The notes below the pieces were generated by a model. It made no database searches and was not told the origin of the DNA. It saw only the letters and a program-made list of their open reading frames with translations. The position numbers were made by a program, and so were the translations under genes. From Alphaproteobacteria bacterium (GTDB lineage: Bacteria > Pseudomonadota > Alphaproteobacteria > Caulobacterales > Aquidulcibacteraceae): 64,000 bases of DNA. Positions 8,905 to 17,995 of this stretch are shown here, piece after piece (within the stretch, counting starts at the first letter, position 1; each line of letters starts with the position of its first letter). The stretch covers positions 1-64,000 of the forward strand of contig JAIXQA010000075.1 of NCBI GenBank assembly GCA_027485915.1. Reading direction: 5' to 3'.

Positions 8905-9006
8905 ATAACGAAAAAAAGAGCAAGCTTTTTCCGTGAAAACAGAAGATGATGCCCAGATAAAAGCAGACCGTGTTCGCCAAGGTCACAAACCCGAGGGCCA
9001 AATCAG

Positions 9007-12000
9007 ATGCTCCATCGCGAAGTTCTTTTGACCGACAAATATGAACTCGACGAGGGTAGAGCGTTTCTGACAGGTATCCAAGCCCTTGTGCGGCTTCCTT
9101 TGGATCAAAAAAGACGTGATGTGAAGGCCGGTTTAAATACGGCAGGCTTTATCTCTGGCTATCGCGGTTCGCCCCTTGGTGGCTATGACATGCAGCTTGA
9201 GCGCGCTTCTAAGCTTCTGAAATCCCACAATATCGAATTCTGGCCCGGTCTGAACGAAGACTTGGGCGCAACGGCGGTTTGGGGCAGCCAACAATTGGGC
9301 CAGTTTGCCGGTGCGCGCTTTGATGGGGTTTTCGGGATTTGGTATGGCAAAGCACCCGGCGTCGACCGGACGGGCGATGTGTTCAAACATGCGAACTTTG
9401 CTGGCACCTCCAAGTTTGGTGGCACATTGGCGATCGCGGGCGATGACCATGTTTGTAAAAGCTCAACGCTGCCCAGCCAGTCGGAATTTGCCTTTATTGA
9501 TGCAGAAATGCCCATTCTGTCGCCCGCATCGATCCAAGATGTGTTGGACTTTGGTTTGTATGGCTTTGCCATGTCGCGTTTCTCCGGCGCGTGGACGGGC
9601 CTTATCGCATTGGCCGATACGATGGATTCGGGCGCAGTGATTGATGTCGGCGCACATCGATTTGATATTCGTCTGCCGACTGACTTTGACATGCCGCCAG
9701 AAGGGCTAAGCCTGCGTCGTGGCGATGATCCCATGGCCAAGGAAGCCCGCCTGCGCCAATACAAGCTGCCCGCCGCTCAAGCATTTGTGCGCGCTAACAG
9801 CCTCGACCGCGAAATTCTGTCCGGCAATAAGCGCCGCATTGGTTTGGTCGCGACAGGCCAAGCTACGCGCGATATTTTCGAAGCTTTGGACGCATTGGGC
9901 ATTAGCCCGGAATTGGCGGCCGATCTGGGCCTCACCATCTATAAGGTCGCCATGCCATGGCCGTTAGAGCCTTATCATTTGCGCGGCTTTGCCTTAGGTC
10001 TTGAGACGCTTTTGGTTGTTGAGCACAAGCGCGCGTTAATCGAACCTCAAATCCGCGATGCCTTGTATGACTTGCCCGATGGCAAGCGCCCACGCGTGAT
10101 TGGCAAAAGAGGCTTGGACGGCAAGCCGTTGCTGCCCGATACGGCTGCCATCTCGATTCCGGTACTGGCCAAGACCTTGTTTGATCTGGTGCCCGACGGC
10201 CCACACCGTGAACAAGCCTTGGCCTATTTGAGCCGGGTGCAAGAAAGCAAGGACCGGGCAAGAGCTTTAGAAGGTGATGCGCACCGGACACCCCATTTCT
10301 GTTCGGGATGTCCACATAATAGTTCGACAGTTGTGCCCGAAGGGTCGCGCGCCCTGGCCGGCATTGGCTGTCACTATATGGCAACCTTCATGCCCGACCG
10401 TCAGACTGACATGACAAGCCAAATGGGTGGGGAGGGGATTGGCTGGATCGGCCAAGCACCGTTCACAGAAGAAGATCATGTCTTCGTCAATCTGGGTGAC
10501 GGCACCTATTCGCACTCCGGCTCGCTGGCCATTCGCGCCGCTGTAACGGGCCAAGTCAATGTGACCTATAAGCTTTTGTATAATGATGCCGTGGCGATGA
10601 CGGGCGGTCAGTCCACCGAAAGCGGTCAGACCACGCCCCAAATAGCCAAGCAATTATTGGGCGAAGGTGTGAAAAAGGTCGTGATCGTCGCTGACGATCC
10701 AACCCGCTATGCCAATGTGGCGCTTGAGCCTTCCGTCCGCGTCTATCCGCGTGAGGAGTTGGACACTGTTCAGCGCCGCCTGCGCGAGACCAAGGGCGTG
10801 ACCGTTCTGATCTATGACCAAATGTGCGCGACGGAGAAACGCCGTCGGATCAAGCGTAAGCTGCTCAAGGCCACTTCGACCCGCGCTTATATCAACCCTG
10901 CTGTGTGCGAGGGCTGTGGGGATTGTTCGAAGCAATCCAATTGCTTGTCTATCCATCCGCTTGAGACCGAATTTGGTACCAAGCGGCAGATTGATCAGTC
11001 TTCGTGCAATCAAGATACCCGCTGTGTCGATGGGTTCTGCCCCTCCTTTGTGACGGTTGAGGGCAGCCATAACGCCAAGCGCGAACGGGCGCGTCCGACC
11101 TTTGATGCCACCAATATCCCCTTGCCAGAGCCCATGAGTTTAGAGCGGCCGCGCTCAATCGTCTTTACCGGCGTTGGCGGGACTGGGGTTACGACTGTTT
11201 CAGCCATTGTCGGCATGGCGGCCCATGTGGATGGCAAAGCCTCTTCCACGCTGGATATGACTGGCCTTGCCCAAAAGGGCGGGCAAGTGTTGAGCCATGT
11301 GCGCATCGCCAATCAGCCCAATGAAATTCGTTCAGGCCGTGTACCACCGGCTTCGGCGGACGTGATGATCGCAGGTGATTTGATCGTGGCGACCAATCTC
11401 GATGGCCTCAATCTGGTTTGCAAAGAAACCACGCGCGCTGTCGCCAATTTTGACATTCAGCCCACCAGCGAATTCATCCACAACCGCACCCGGGGCTATC
11501 GCGGTCAGCCGAAGGTCGATTTGTTTGCCCAAGCTGTCCGAGAACTAGGCGTAATTCACGCCGAAGGCTTGGCGGAAGAATATCTCTATGACGCGCTTTA
11601 TTCCAACATGATCCTCTTGGGCTTTGCGTGGCAGCGGGGGCTGGTACCAGTTTCGCTGCGCGGACTTTACAGAGCGATCAAACTCAATGGCGTGGCAATT
11701 GATGAGAATGTGCTGGCTTTTGATCTCGGCCGCCTCGCTGCTTATGACCCGGCGCGATTGAAAGAGATGGTTCCCGTTCGAGAGCCACCGCCAGAAAAAT
11801 CCCTGGATGATTTGATTGCCCATCGAATTGCGCATTTATCCGCTTACCAAAGCCAAAGCTATGCTCGCATCTATGCCGATGCCGTTGCCCAAGTCCGCAA
11901 AGCAGAGACCGAGGCAAGCTTGGGCACCGCACTGACGCGGTCTGTCGCCATCAATCTGGCGAAAGTCATGGCTTATAAGGACGAGTATGAGGTTGCGCGC

Positions 12001-12456
12001 CTGTATGCCGACCCGGCCCATATGGAAGGCCTCAATGCCACTTTGGGTGGCCGGAAGTCTTTGAAGATTTGGCTCGCCCCGCCCTTCCTTGGTGCGAAAG
12101 ACCCAGTGACGGGCTTACCCAAGAAACAGGCCTTTGGTTCTTGGATTTTAGGGGCATTCAAACTGCTTCAACATGGCAAAGTTCTGCGCGGCACTGCACT
12201 AGATGTTTTTGGTGCGACGCAGGAACGAGCGAAAGAGCGCGCATTCCGTGATCAATACTTGGCTGACGTGTCGATCTGGCTGCAAAACCTCAACGCCGGG
12301 ACCCATCGCCAGATCGTTGAGCTTGCTAATTTGCCAGACGAAGTGCGTGGATTTGGCCATGTGAAAGACGCTGCCATGGTACGTACAGAGGCCAAACGGA
12401 AAACACTCATGGCTCAACTGACCCAAAGGCTTGCCCCGAAAGTCGATGCGCACTAA
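9007..12456 (+). CDS. Indolepyruvate:ferredoxin oxidoreductase, fused alpha-beta subunits
   Basis: A 1149-residue fusion. The N-terminal part has the pyruvate-oxidoreductase alpha fold (TGIQALVRLPL, YRGSPLGGYD). A TPP-binding region follows (CSGCPHNSSTVVPEG, GGEGIGWIG, NLGDGTYSHSG, YNDAVAMTGGQ). Next comes an iron-sulfur segment with clustered Cys at about 633-680 (CEGCGDCSKQSNC, then CNQDTRC and CPSF), and a gamma-type domain (FTGVGGTGVTTVS, GLAQKGGQVLSHVRI). It oxidatively decarboxylates aryl pyruvates, from transamination of aromatic amino acids, to acyl-CoA with ferredoxin as acceptor. In aerobic proteobacteria this fused form supports phenylalanine/tyrosine catabolism. It is monocistronic, divergent from an Lrp-type regulator. 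Confidence 0.93.
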   Translation: MLHREVLLTDKYELDEGRAFLTGIQALVRLPLDQKRRDVKAGLNTAGFISGYRGSPLGGYDMQLERASKLLKSHNIEFWPGLNEDLGATAVWGSQQLGQFAGARFDGVFGIWYGKAPGVDRTGDVFKHANFAGTSKFGGTLAIAGDDHVCKSSTLPSQSEFAFIDAEMPILSPASIQDVLDFGLYGFAMSRFSGAWTGLIALADTMDSGAVIDVGAHRFDIRLPTDFDMPPEGLSLRRGDDPMAKEARLRQYKLPAAQAFVRANSLDREILSGNKRRIGLVATGQATRDIFEALDALGISPELAADLGLTIYKVAMPWPLEPYHLRGFALGLETLLVVEHKRALIEPQIRDALYDLPDGKRPRVIGKRGLDGKPLLPDTAAISIPVLAKTLFDLVPDGPHREQALAYLSRVQESKDRARALEGDAHRTPHFCSGCPHNSSTVVPEGSRALAGIGCHYMATFMPDRQTDMTSQMGGEGIGWIGQAPFTEEDHVFVNLGDGTYSHSGSLAIRAAVTGQVNVTYKLLYNDAVAMTGGQSTESGQTTPQIAKQLLGEGVKKVVIVADDPTRYANVALEPSVRVYPREELDTVQRRLRETKGVTVLIYDQMCATEKRRRIKRKLLKATSTRAYINPAVCEGCGDCSKQSNCLSIHPLETEFGTKRQIDQSSCNQDTRCVDGFCPSFVTVEGSHNAKRERARPTFDATNIPLPEPMSLERPRSIVFTGVGGTGVTTVSAIVGMAAHVDGKASSTLDMTGLAQKGGQVLSHVRIANQPNEIRSGRVPPASADVMIAGDLIVATNLDGLNLVCKETTRAVANFDIQPTSEFIHNRTRGYRGQPKVDLFAQAVRELGVIHAEGLAEEYLYDALYSNMILLGFAWQRGLVPVSLRGLYRAIKLNGVAIDENVLAFDLGRLAAYDPARLKEMVPVREPPPEKSLDDLIAHRIAHLSAYQSQSYARIYADAVAQVRKAETEASLGTALTRSVAINLAKVMAYKDEYEVARLYADPAHMEGLNATLGGRKSLKIWLAPPFLGAKDPVTGLPKKQAFGSWILGAFKLLQHGKVLRGTALDVFGATQERAKERAFRDQYLADVSIWLQNLNAGTHRQIVELANLPDEVRGFGHVKDAAMVRTEAKRKTLMAQLTQRLAPKVDAH

Positions 12457-12477
12457 ATGACGGCTCCCCGATGCGTT

Positions 12478-12554
12478 GGCTGGGTAGCTCAGCTGGTTAG
12501 AGCGCACGACTCATAATCGTGAGGTCGAGAGTTCAAGTCTCTCTCCCGCCACCA
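12478..12554 (+). tRNA. tRNA-Met (anticodon CAT)
   Basis: A full cloverleaf of 77 bases with encoded CCA. D-arm GCTC...GAGC, anticodon stem CACGA (12505-12509) with TCGTG (12517-12521), loop CTCATAA with anticodon CAT at 12512-12514, T-stem GAGAG/CTCTC around TTCAAGT. The acceptor strands are GGCTGGG and TCCCGCC, which match elongator tRNA-Met of alphaproteobacteria apart from one mismatch at position 4 (T opposite C). The initiator tRNA is unlikely. An Ile2 tRNA with a modified C34 is possible but the acceptor stem argues against it. Confidence 0.88.
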
Positions 12555-12577
12555 TCGGGTCTTCATCCTTTTAAAGG

Positions 12578-13918
12578 TTAAGCGGCGTTTGCCGCAGCTT
12601 GCGGCGTGGCAGGTACCGCAGCGACAGGTGCGTTCGCACTTCCGCTATCCGCATTGGGTGACTTGCCCCGTTTGGCCCCGTTTGCTTGTGCGCCTCGGAA
12701 GCTCGCCCCCATCATGTCGACATCGTAGAAAAGCGCTTCGCGAATGTCGGCTTGGTCGAAATTAGCGTAACGCATTTCCGCGCCGGTAAAGTCGGTTGCT
12801 TTGGTCTTGTCGGCGCTGATGCGAAGTGGGCTCAGTTTGGCATTGCGGAAGTCGGCCTTCTTCAGGCGCGCGCGCGTGAAGTTTGCCCCACGCAAGTCCG
12901 CGCCAGAGAAACAAGCGCCACGCAAGTCGGCCTCCGAGAAGTTCGCTCCTTGTAACTGGGTTGACATGAAGCGGACGCCAACGCCGTTACATTTAACCGC
13001 TGAGATAGCCGTCAAGCGCATACCTTTGAATATCGAAGCCATTGGGCGCAGGTCTTCACCATCAAATTTCGCGTGCTTACCCGCACTGCCATTGCTTTCC
13101 CACCAAGCTTGGTGGTCATTGGCCATATTTTCCAATTGGATCGCGCGGATTTTGGCGCTGTCACTTGGGTCGCCCAAGGCACCTTTAGCCATTTTGGGGT
13201 CGATTTTGCTAAAGCCCAGCGCAACCCCGCTCAAGATGGCGTCTTCAAAATGCGCACCTTCTAACCGAGCACCGGTTAGGTCTGCATCTTGCAGATCCGC
13301 ACCTGCCAAGTTGCAATCCTTCAAAATGGCGCCGGAAAGCTTTGCGCCCTTCATGGAGCAGTCTTGGAAGTCGGCACCCTTGGCTTGCACCCCATTGAAT
13401 TGCGAGCCGTCTAACGTCGCGCCGACAAACAAGGTGCCTTCGGCATCGCCAGGACGCATTCGGTGTTTGACCACCATCATGCCATTCCTTTTGTCCGCGA
13501 CTGCCACTTCGCCTTCGCGGAAGTCAGATTGGGTTAGATCGGCATGGGAAAGGTCTGCCCCGCGCAGGTTCGCCCCGCGCATATCGGCTTTCGCCATGCG
13601 GGCACCTCGTAAGTCAGCTTTGCGAAAATCACAGGCGAATAGAATGGAGCGCTCAAAGATCGTCTTGATCAATTTGGCGTTCTCAAAAATGCATCCTGTC
13701 AGTTCCGCATCTGCCAGATTGCGGCCCGACAGGTCCAAACCCGTCAGATCGACAAATTTCAAAGAGGCTCGCTTGCCACCTGGAATCCCGCCTGCATAAC
13801 GTTCATGGAGCTTCAAGACCGCTTCGAGTGTCTCAGAGTCCAGTTTTACGTAAGTAACGATGCTGCTCAAGTGCCACCTAAACTTCTTGATACTGGGTGA
13901 GTAACGAAGCGTCGACAT
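12578..13918 (-). CDS. Pentapeptide-repeat protein
   Basis: A 446-residue protein made mostly of A(D/N)LXX pentapeptide repeats, in two blocks (about 59-130 and 160-215), with a third C-terminal block at about 310-420. These fold as right-handed quadrilateral beta-helices. A charged linker around 235-290 (DHQAWWESNGSAGKH) interrupts them, and the C-terminus is a low-complexity Ala/Pro tail. No signal peptide or membrane segment is seen, so it is probably cytoplasmic. The function is unknown; DNA mimicry is known only for a few such proteins and cannot be claimed here. The gene ends just past the tRNA-Met on the opposite strand. Confidence 0.85.
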   Translation of the reverse strand: MSTLRYSPSIKKFRWHLSSIVTYVKLDSETLEAVLKLHERYAGGIPGGKRASLKFVDLTGLDLSGRNLADAELTGCIFENAKLIKTIFERSILFACDFRKADLRGARMAKADMRGANLRGADLSHADLTQSDFREGEVAVADKRNGMMVVKHRMRPGDAEGTLFVGATLDGSQFNGVQAKGADFQDCSMKGAKLSGAILKDCNLAGADLQDADLTGARLEGAHFEDAILSGVALGFSKIDPKMAKGALGDPSDSAKIRAIQLENMANDHQAWWESNGSAGKHAKFDGEDLRPMASIFKGMRLTAISAVKCNGVGVRFMSTQLQGANFSEADLRGACFSGADLRGANFTRARLKKADFRNAKLSPLRISADKTKATDFTGAEMRYANFDQADIREALFYDVDMMGASFRGAQANGAKRGKSPNADSGSANAPVAAVPATPQAAANAA

Positions 13919-14180
13919 TACCTCATGAGTGTTGTGGCTTAGTTAAAGAAAACCGATGTTACCTATCTAATGACTTCATCATACTGGGAAGGCGCGCAAA
14001 TAAAACAAATAAATACATACTTTTGATTGTGCTACTACGCGCCATTGTTGCCGCAAGGACTTGGGTCGGAACCTCGGTTCGGCTTTTCCAAGGCCTCTGC
14101 GCTCCAGCAGTTTCGGTTTGCCTGAAAATAGGCTATGGAACCGCTTCATCCCCCCGTTTTGTTTCTGTGAAAGTTTCCTC

Positions 14181-14921
14181 GTGATTGAGCCCAAACATGC
14201 GCTGGTCCTGTTCTCAGGCGGTCAGGATTCCACTGCCTGTTTGGCGTGGGCGCTCTCGCGCTATGACCGTGTCGAGACGATCGGCTTTGATTATGGCCAG
14301 CGGCACCGCGTGGAACTAGAACAGCGCTTGGTAATCTTGGACGCGATCCGCGCGACTATGCCAGACTGGGGCAAGAAGCTAGGCAGCGACCATGTTTTGG
14401 ATTTGGGACTGCTAGGCCAAATTTCCGATACCGCCTTGACCCGTGACACAGCCATTGCCATGGCAGAAACTGGTTTGCCAACAACATTTGTGCCGGGTCG
14501 CAATCTGGTGTTTCTGACCTTTGCGGGTGCTTTGGCCTATCGGCGTGGGCTGGGCGTTTTGGTTGGTGGCATGTGCGAGACCGATTATTCGGGCTATCCC
14601 GATTGTCGCCGTTCGACCTTAGATGCCATGGAACAAGCCTTATCGCTGGGCATGGATGTCTCGTTTAGGCTGGCAACGCCGCTAATGTATCTCACCAAGG
14701 CCCAGACGTGGGACTTAGCTTTTGCATTAGGTGGCGACACCTTAATTGATTTGACGGTGGAGCATTCGCACACCTGCTATGCGGGTGACCGTTCGAACCG
14801 CCACGACTGGGGCTATGGCTGTGGGACGTGTCCGGCATGTGAGCTACGTGCCGCTGGCTGGCAGCAATGGCAGGCCCAGCATCGCGGCTCCGGTGCTCTC
14901 AGCGCGCGCGTGGCCCCATGA
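14181..14921 (+). CDS. queC: 7-cyano-7-deazaguanine synthase
   Basis: A 246-residue PP-loop ATPase with SGGQDST at 12-18 and the zinc site Cys199, Cys214, Cys217 and Cys220 (the last three in CGTCPAC). It converts 7-carboxy-7-deazaguanine to preQ0 using ATP and ammonia. I chose the GTG at 14181 because the family begins just before the PP-loop; the frame is open upstream to 14061 but without homology, and no strong Shine-Dalgarno marks either start. It leads the operon queC-queE-queD, each joined by a 4-nt overlap. No preQ1 riboswitch is evident in 13919-14180. Confidence 0.92.
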   Translation: MIEPKHALVLFSGGQDSTACLAWALSRYDRVETIGFDYGQRHRVELEQRLVILDAIRATMPDWGKKLGSDHVLDLGLLGQISDTALTRDTAIAMAETGLPTTFVPGRNLVFLTFAGALAYRRGLGVLVGGMCETDYSGYPDCRRSTLDAMEQALSLGMDVSFRLATPLMYLTKAQTWDLAFALGGDTLIDLTVEHSHTCYAGDRSNRHDWGYGCGTCPACELRAAGWQQWQAQHRGSGALSARVAP

Positions 14922-15553
14922 CCTATATGGTAAAAGAGCGCTTTTACACCTTGCAAGGCGAGGGGGCCCAAGTAGGACGCCCGGCTGTATTCCTGCGCTT
15001 TGCCGGCTGTAATCTGTGGAGTGGCCGAGAGCAGGACCGCAGCGAAGCTGTCTGCCAATTCTGTGATACGGATTTCGTTGGCACCAATGGCGTCGGCGGC
15101 GGCAAATTTGAAACGGCCGAAGCCTTAGCGGAAGCTGTTGCAGAACTCTGGCCAGACCTTCAACAAGGCCGCCCCTATGTGGTTTGCACAGGCGGGGAGC
15201 CTCTGTTGCAGCTTGATGACCCCCTGATCGCGGCCTTACATCAAATTGGTTTTGAGATTGCGGTAGAGACCAATGGCACAATTGCGGCCCCAGAAGGTCT
15301 AGATTGGATCTGTGTAAGCCCGAAAGCAAATGCGGCACTGGCACAACGCTCCGGACACGAATTAAAGCTCGTCTATCCGCAGCCTTTGGCCATGCCAGAC
15401 CAGTTTGAAGGCCTCGCCTTTGACCATTTTTTCCTACAACCTATGGACGGCCCGCGTACGGATGAAAACACCCAAGCTGCAGTCGCCTATTGTCTTACCA
15501 ATCCACAATGGCGATTGAGCCTGCAAACACATAAAATGCTTGGAATCCCGTGA
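14918..15553 (+). CDS. queE: 7-carboxy-7-deazaguanine synthase (radical SAM)
   Basis: A 211-residue radical SAM enzyme. The cluster Cys are Cys31, Cys46 and Cys49, a CX14CX2C motif characteristic of one QueE subtype in place of the usual CX3CX2C. The SAM-binding GGEP motif is in [10 protein letters not shown]. It rearranges 6-carboxytetrahydropterin to 7-carboxy-7-deazaguanine. The start ATG at 14918 overlaps the queC stop (ATGA), and its own TGA overlaps the GTG of queD. Translation coupling along the whole operon is therefore expected. Confidence 0.92.
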   Translation: MTYMVKERFYTLQGEGAQVGRPAVFLRFAGCNLWSGREQDRSEAVCQFCDTDFVGTNGVGGGKFETAEALAEAVAELWPDLQQGRPYVVCTGGEPLLQLDDPLIAALHQIGFEIAVETNGTIAAPEGLDWICVSPKANAALAQRSGHELKLVYPQPLAMPDQFEGLAFDHFFLQPMDGPRTDENTQAAVAYCLTNPQWRLSLQTHKMLGIP

Positions 15554-15921
15554 CCCGCTGCCTCTTAACCAAAAGCGTTACTTTCGACGCCGCCCACCAT
15601 CTTCACCAAGGCGATGAAAGCCACCCCTATCGCCGTTTGCACGGGCATTCCTTCAGGCTGGACGTATCGGTTGAGGATGAGGCGGATGGCAAGGATCATT
15701 GGGTGCGTGACTTTGCCGAACTCGCCAAGGCAATTGGCGAAGTCCGCAATGTGCTCGATCACTCATTTTTAAATGAGATTGAGGGTCTGGAGACGCCAAC
15801 ATTGGAGAATATCTGTGCTTGGGTGGCTGAACGATTGAAGCCCAGCCTGCCCAATTTGCGCCGCGTCTCGGTTGCCCGGCCATCGCTGGGCGAAATGTGT
15901 ACGTTGGAGATCGGCCTTTAA
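15550..15921 (+). CDS. queD: 6-carboxytetrahydropterin synthase-like protein with Tyr at the catalytic Cys position
   Basis: A 123-residue member of the 6-pyruvoyl-tetrahydropterin synthase/QueD family. Zinc ligands His16 (FDAAHHL), His31 and His33 (LHGHSF) are present, as are the DH pair in VLDHSF and the C-terminal Glu in SLGEMC. The catalytic Cys of the QueD CxxxHGH motif is replaced by Tyr27 (PYRRLHGH). The operon context with queC and queE still argues for a role in making 6-carboxytetrahydropterin from dihydroneopterin triphosphate. A lineage-specific variant mechanism or another thiol (Cys110 region) would explain the change. GTG start, coupled to queE by GTGA. Confidence 0.85.
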   Translation: MTRCLLTKSVTFDAAHHLHQGDESHPYRRLHGHSFRLDVSVEDEADGKDHWVRDFAELAKAIGEVRNVLDHSFLNEIEGLETPTLENICAWVAERLKPSLPNLRRVSVARPSLGEMCTLEIGL

Positions 15922-17051
15922 GTTGCTGGCTGCTGCCGGCGGGTAGCTAGACGTGCACGGGCCCGGATATGTGCCCGCTCTACCAAGCGCCAACAAGCCA
16001 AGAGCTGACCTTTTACCGACACTTCGCATGCCCGGACAATATGTGCGCGCCGCCAGACACTTAGCCAAGCGCGCTGCAGACGGTCATTCCTGACCGGCAA
16101 GGCCAAAGCTTGACCGACTTGGCCTTCGTAGCAAAGTGGCCCGTCAATCGTCATCGGTGACTTATAGGCTTCCCCGCCGCTACCAAAGTCGAATATTTTC
16201 ATCCCCATATTTGCTGTGTGTCGAATGATATCGAAGGTCAGCAGCAAACCAGGTGAATAGCGGCTATAGGCTGGATTATAGGCCGGGAACCAGAAGTGCA
16301 GGTCTTGCCCCTCCACCAAGCAGATTTCGGCCGCCACTAATTCGTCACCACGACGATATACGCCCGCCATCAAGGATGCGTTGCCCGTTTTTTGTTCGGC
16401 CAAAGCCAACAAAAGATCGCGGGTCCAGCCACAGCTGAACACGTCATGCATCCCTGAGCGCTTATATTGATCGACCTTAAGCTTCAGAACCCAATCCAGC
16501 AATGCAGGGGAAACCTCGGTCCATTCGAACTTCAAATCTGGCAAATCCTTGGCGACGTTGCGGGTGCAGCGGCCCAAGTTTTTGAAATATTTTGGGGCAC
16601 GGGACTTTTGGCTCGCAAACCAAGCTTCAAAACCGTCGGCGACATCCGCAATCTGGCGATGTTTTGTAATCGGCGCGCGGTCGAGACCGTCTGCGCCAAT
16701 TAGGCCATTGAACTCCAACCGCTTGGCACCAGCGGCCGCGAGAAGGAGCGACCAATCCGGCGCATAACCTTCCTTCATGACGGCTGCATGATAGTCTGCC
16801 AAAGGTGCACCTGCAGGCTGCAAGCTTTGACCGCGCTTTTGATAGGCAAAGAAGCCAACAATGGCATCGCCATCATGGAAACGCGCTAACATGCCACCAG
16901 GTGTATGCGGTGCAATCGACTTTAGGAAGTCGATGGAGAAATAGGGACTACTCAGATCTGGATTTGCATCACGGAATGCGCCAAATAACGCTTCCTCCGC
17001 ACCGGTCATGCCATCAAGTGATGCTACAGAAACGTGGGTAAGCTTAGTCAT
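15918..17051 (-). CDS. GNAT/CelD-BcsL-type acyltransferase, HfsK-like
   Basis: A 377-residue protein with the FemAB/GNAT double-domain fold of the CelD/BcsL family: FLKSIAPHTPGGMLARFHDG in the first half and LVAAEICLVEG, YSPGLLLTFDIIRH, IFDFGSGGEAYKS in the second. HfsK of Caulobacter, which modifies holdfast polysaccharide, belongs to this group, and a holdfast-type locus lies some 30 kb downstream in this window. I therefore infer sugar acylation in surface polysaccharide. I prefer the ATG at 17051 over a TTG at 17105. Its stop shares the TTAA palindrome with queD, which converges on it. Confidence 0.68.
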   Translation of the reverse strand: MTKLTHVSVASLDGMTGAEEALFGAFRDANPDLSSPYFSIDFLKSIAPHTPGGMLARFHDGDAIVGFFAYQKRGQSLQPAGAPLADYHAAVMKEGYAPDWSLLLAAAGAKRLEFNGLIGADGLDRAPITKHRQIADVADGFEAWFASQKSRAPKYFKNLGRCTRNVAKDLPDLKFEWTEVSPALLDWVLKLKVDQYKRSGMHDVFSCGWTRDLLLALAEQKTGNASLMAGVYRRGDELVAAEICLVEGQDLHFWFPAYNPAYSRYSPGLLLTFDIIRHTANMGMKIFDFGSGGEAYKSPMTIDGPLCYEGQVGQALALPVRNDRLQRAWLSVWRRAHIVRACEVSVKGQLLACWRLVERAHIRARARLATRRQQPAT

Positions 17052-17329
17052 CGTTCGAATCCATTCCCAGTCAGCTTTTCCGCTAACTAGCAATATTCGG
17101 CCCAAACTCAGAAATATTACGCTAAAGTAGCCTGCTAATTTTGGCCAAATTCACTCACGTTTCCGTGATCTTTTGCGTTGATTTGGGAAACTCAGGCCCA
17201 GTCTGCAGGCTTGTTGTATCAAAGTCGGACAACCTGGCTCAGATGCACCGACTTAAAAAGGCGTTTTTGATCGACTCTGAAACAAGGATCCGTGCGCTAA
17301 TCTTGAGATCAATGCCTAGGTTCGAGAAC
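17052..17329. other. Non-coding stretch upstream of the HfsK-like gene
   Basis: Together with the adjoining terminator this makes about 345 bases without a gene. It contains the promoter side of the HfsK-like gene and a small TCACG-TTTC-CGTGA hairpin at 17155-17168. An open frame on the plus strand from 17141 runs through the terminator and has no protein-like features. I see nothing else I can support. Confidence 0.5.
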
Positions 17330-17360
17330 AAAAAAAGAGCGGGGCAGCCGGGCCCCGCTC
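17330..17360 (-). terminator. Rho-independent terminator of the 157-residue secreted protein gene
   Basis: A perfect 9-bp GC-rich stem, GAGCGGGGC (17337-17345) with GCCCCGCTC (17352-17360), has a six-base loop. On the minus strand it is followed by seven T residues (17336-17330). It lies 36 bases past the stop of the gene ending at 17397. This is the clearest intrinsic terminator in the window. Confidence 0.88.
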
Positions 17361-17396
17361 ATTTCGATTGGCTCATGCGTTTTGCCGCGCGCAGCT

Positions 17397-17870
17397 TTAG
17401 CCTGGAACAGCCTCAGCGAGCCTTCGTGCAAAGACAGATAGGGTCCGATCCGCATCCGACCAAATCCAAGCTGTATCGGCCCAAATGATATCACCGGTCC
17501 ACTCATAGCTGGCCTGCCCAATCAGATTGCCGGCGGCATCATAGGCTTTGCCGGAGACATCCGCCCCGCCAACCCCAAAGCTCTGCATAGACAAGCCTGG
17601 TTTGTCGCCTAATTCCTTGAAGGTCGGGCGATTAGCTGTCAAATCGTGGATGACGACATCGACACGAGCGACCTGATCACCAAGACGTCCACGTAGGCTC
17701 TTTTCGACCATTTCCTGTATGACGGCCTTTTCGCGCACGCCATAGGTCTTTTCAAACTTTGTTTGGGCTTTCTCGCCATAAGTCACATTGACTTGCAGGG
17801 CATCAGCAGACGCTGTTGTCGCAAAAGTCATCGCTAAGAGCAGGGCAGCGGCAGAAATTAATTTCACCAT
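17397..17870 (-). CDS. Secreted hypothetical protein
   Basis: A 157-residue protein with a classic signal peptide (KLISAAALLLAMTFATTASA, cleavage after ASA near 22). The mature part contains an amphipathic segment (REKAVIQEMVEKSLRGRLG), a beta-rich centre (VARVDVVIHDLTANRPTF) and VSGKAYDAAGNLIGQASYEW. I do not recognise the family. The ATG at 17870 has GGAGAAAG right upstream; a longer frame to 17897 is less likely. It is a single gene with its own strong terminator, so it is probably transcribed alone. A periplasmic or outer-membrane-associated location is inferred. Confidence 0.75.
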   Translation of the reverse strand: MVKLISAAALLLAMTFATTASADALQVNVTYGEKAQTKFEKTYGVREKAVIQEMVEKSLRGRLGDQVARVDVVIHDLTANRPTFKELGDKPGLSMQSFGVGGADVSGKAYDAAGNLIGQASYEWTGDIIWADTAWIWSDADRTLSVFARRLAEAVPG

Positions 17871-17995
17871 GTCTTTCTCCTCTTCGTCGAACCGCATCGC
17901 GGCATAAAGTTGGCCCCAACCACGCCTAAAGTGAGCTTAAAAAACAATTTCGGCAAGGTGGGCCAACATTAAACTTTTGGCGGTCAGCCTATTGT

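Noticed and set aside
12801-13799. 332-codon open frame opposite the pentapeptide-repeat gene
   Set aside because: It is the antisense image of a highly repetitive gene whose codon pattern avoids stops on the other strand. The repeats in the sense frame are unmistakable.
13919-14180. preQ1 riboswitch upstream of queC
   Set aside because: I looked for the short A-rich tail and pseudoknot pattern of preQ1 classes and found nothing convincing.
17141-17488. 115-codon plus-strand frame between the HfsK-like and secreted protein genes
   Set aside because: It passes through a strong minus-strand terminator and the 3' end of the secreted protein gene, and has no recognisable features.
17909-17967. 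8-bp inverted repeat GTTGGCCC/GGGCCAAC
   Set aside because: The arms are 43 bases apart with no T-run and no clear position relative to a promoter. It is likely chance.
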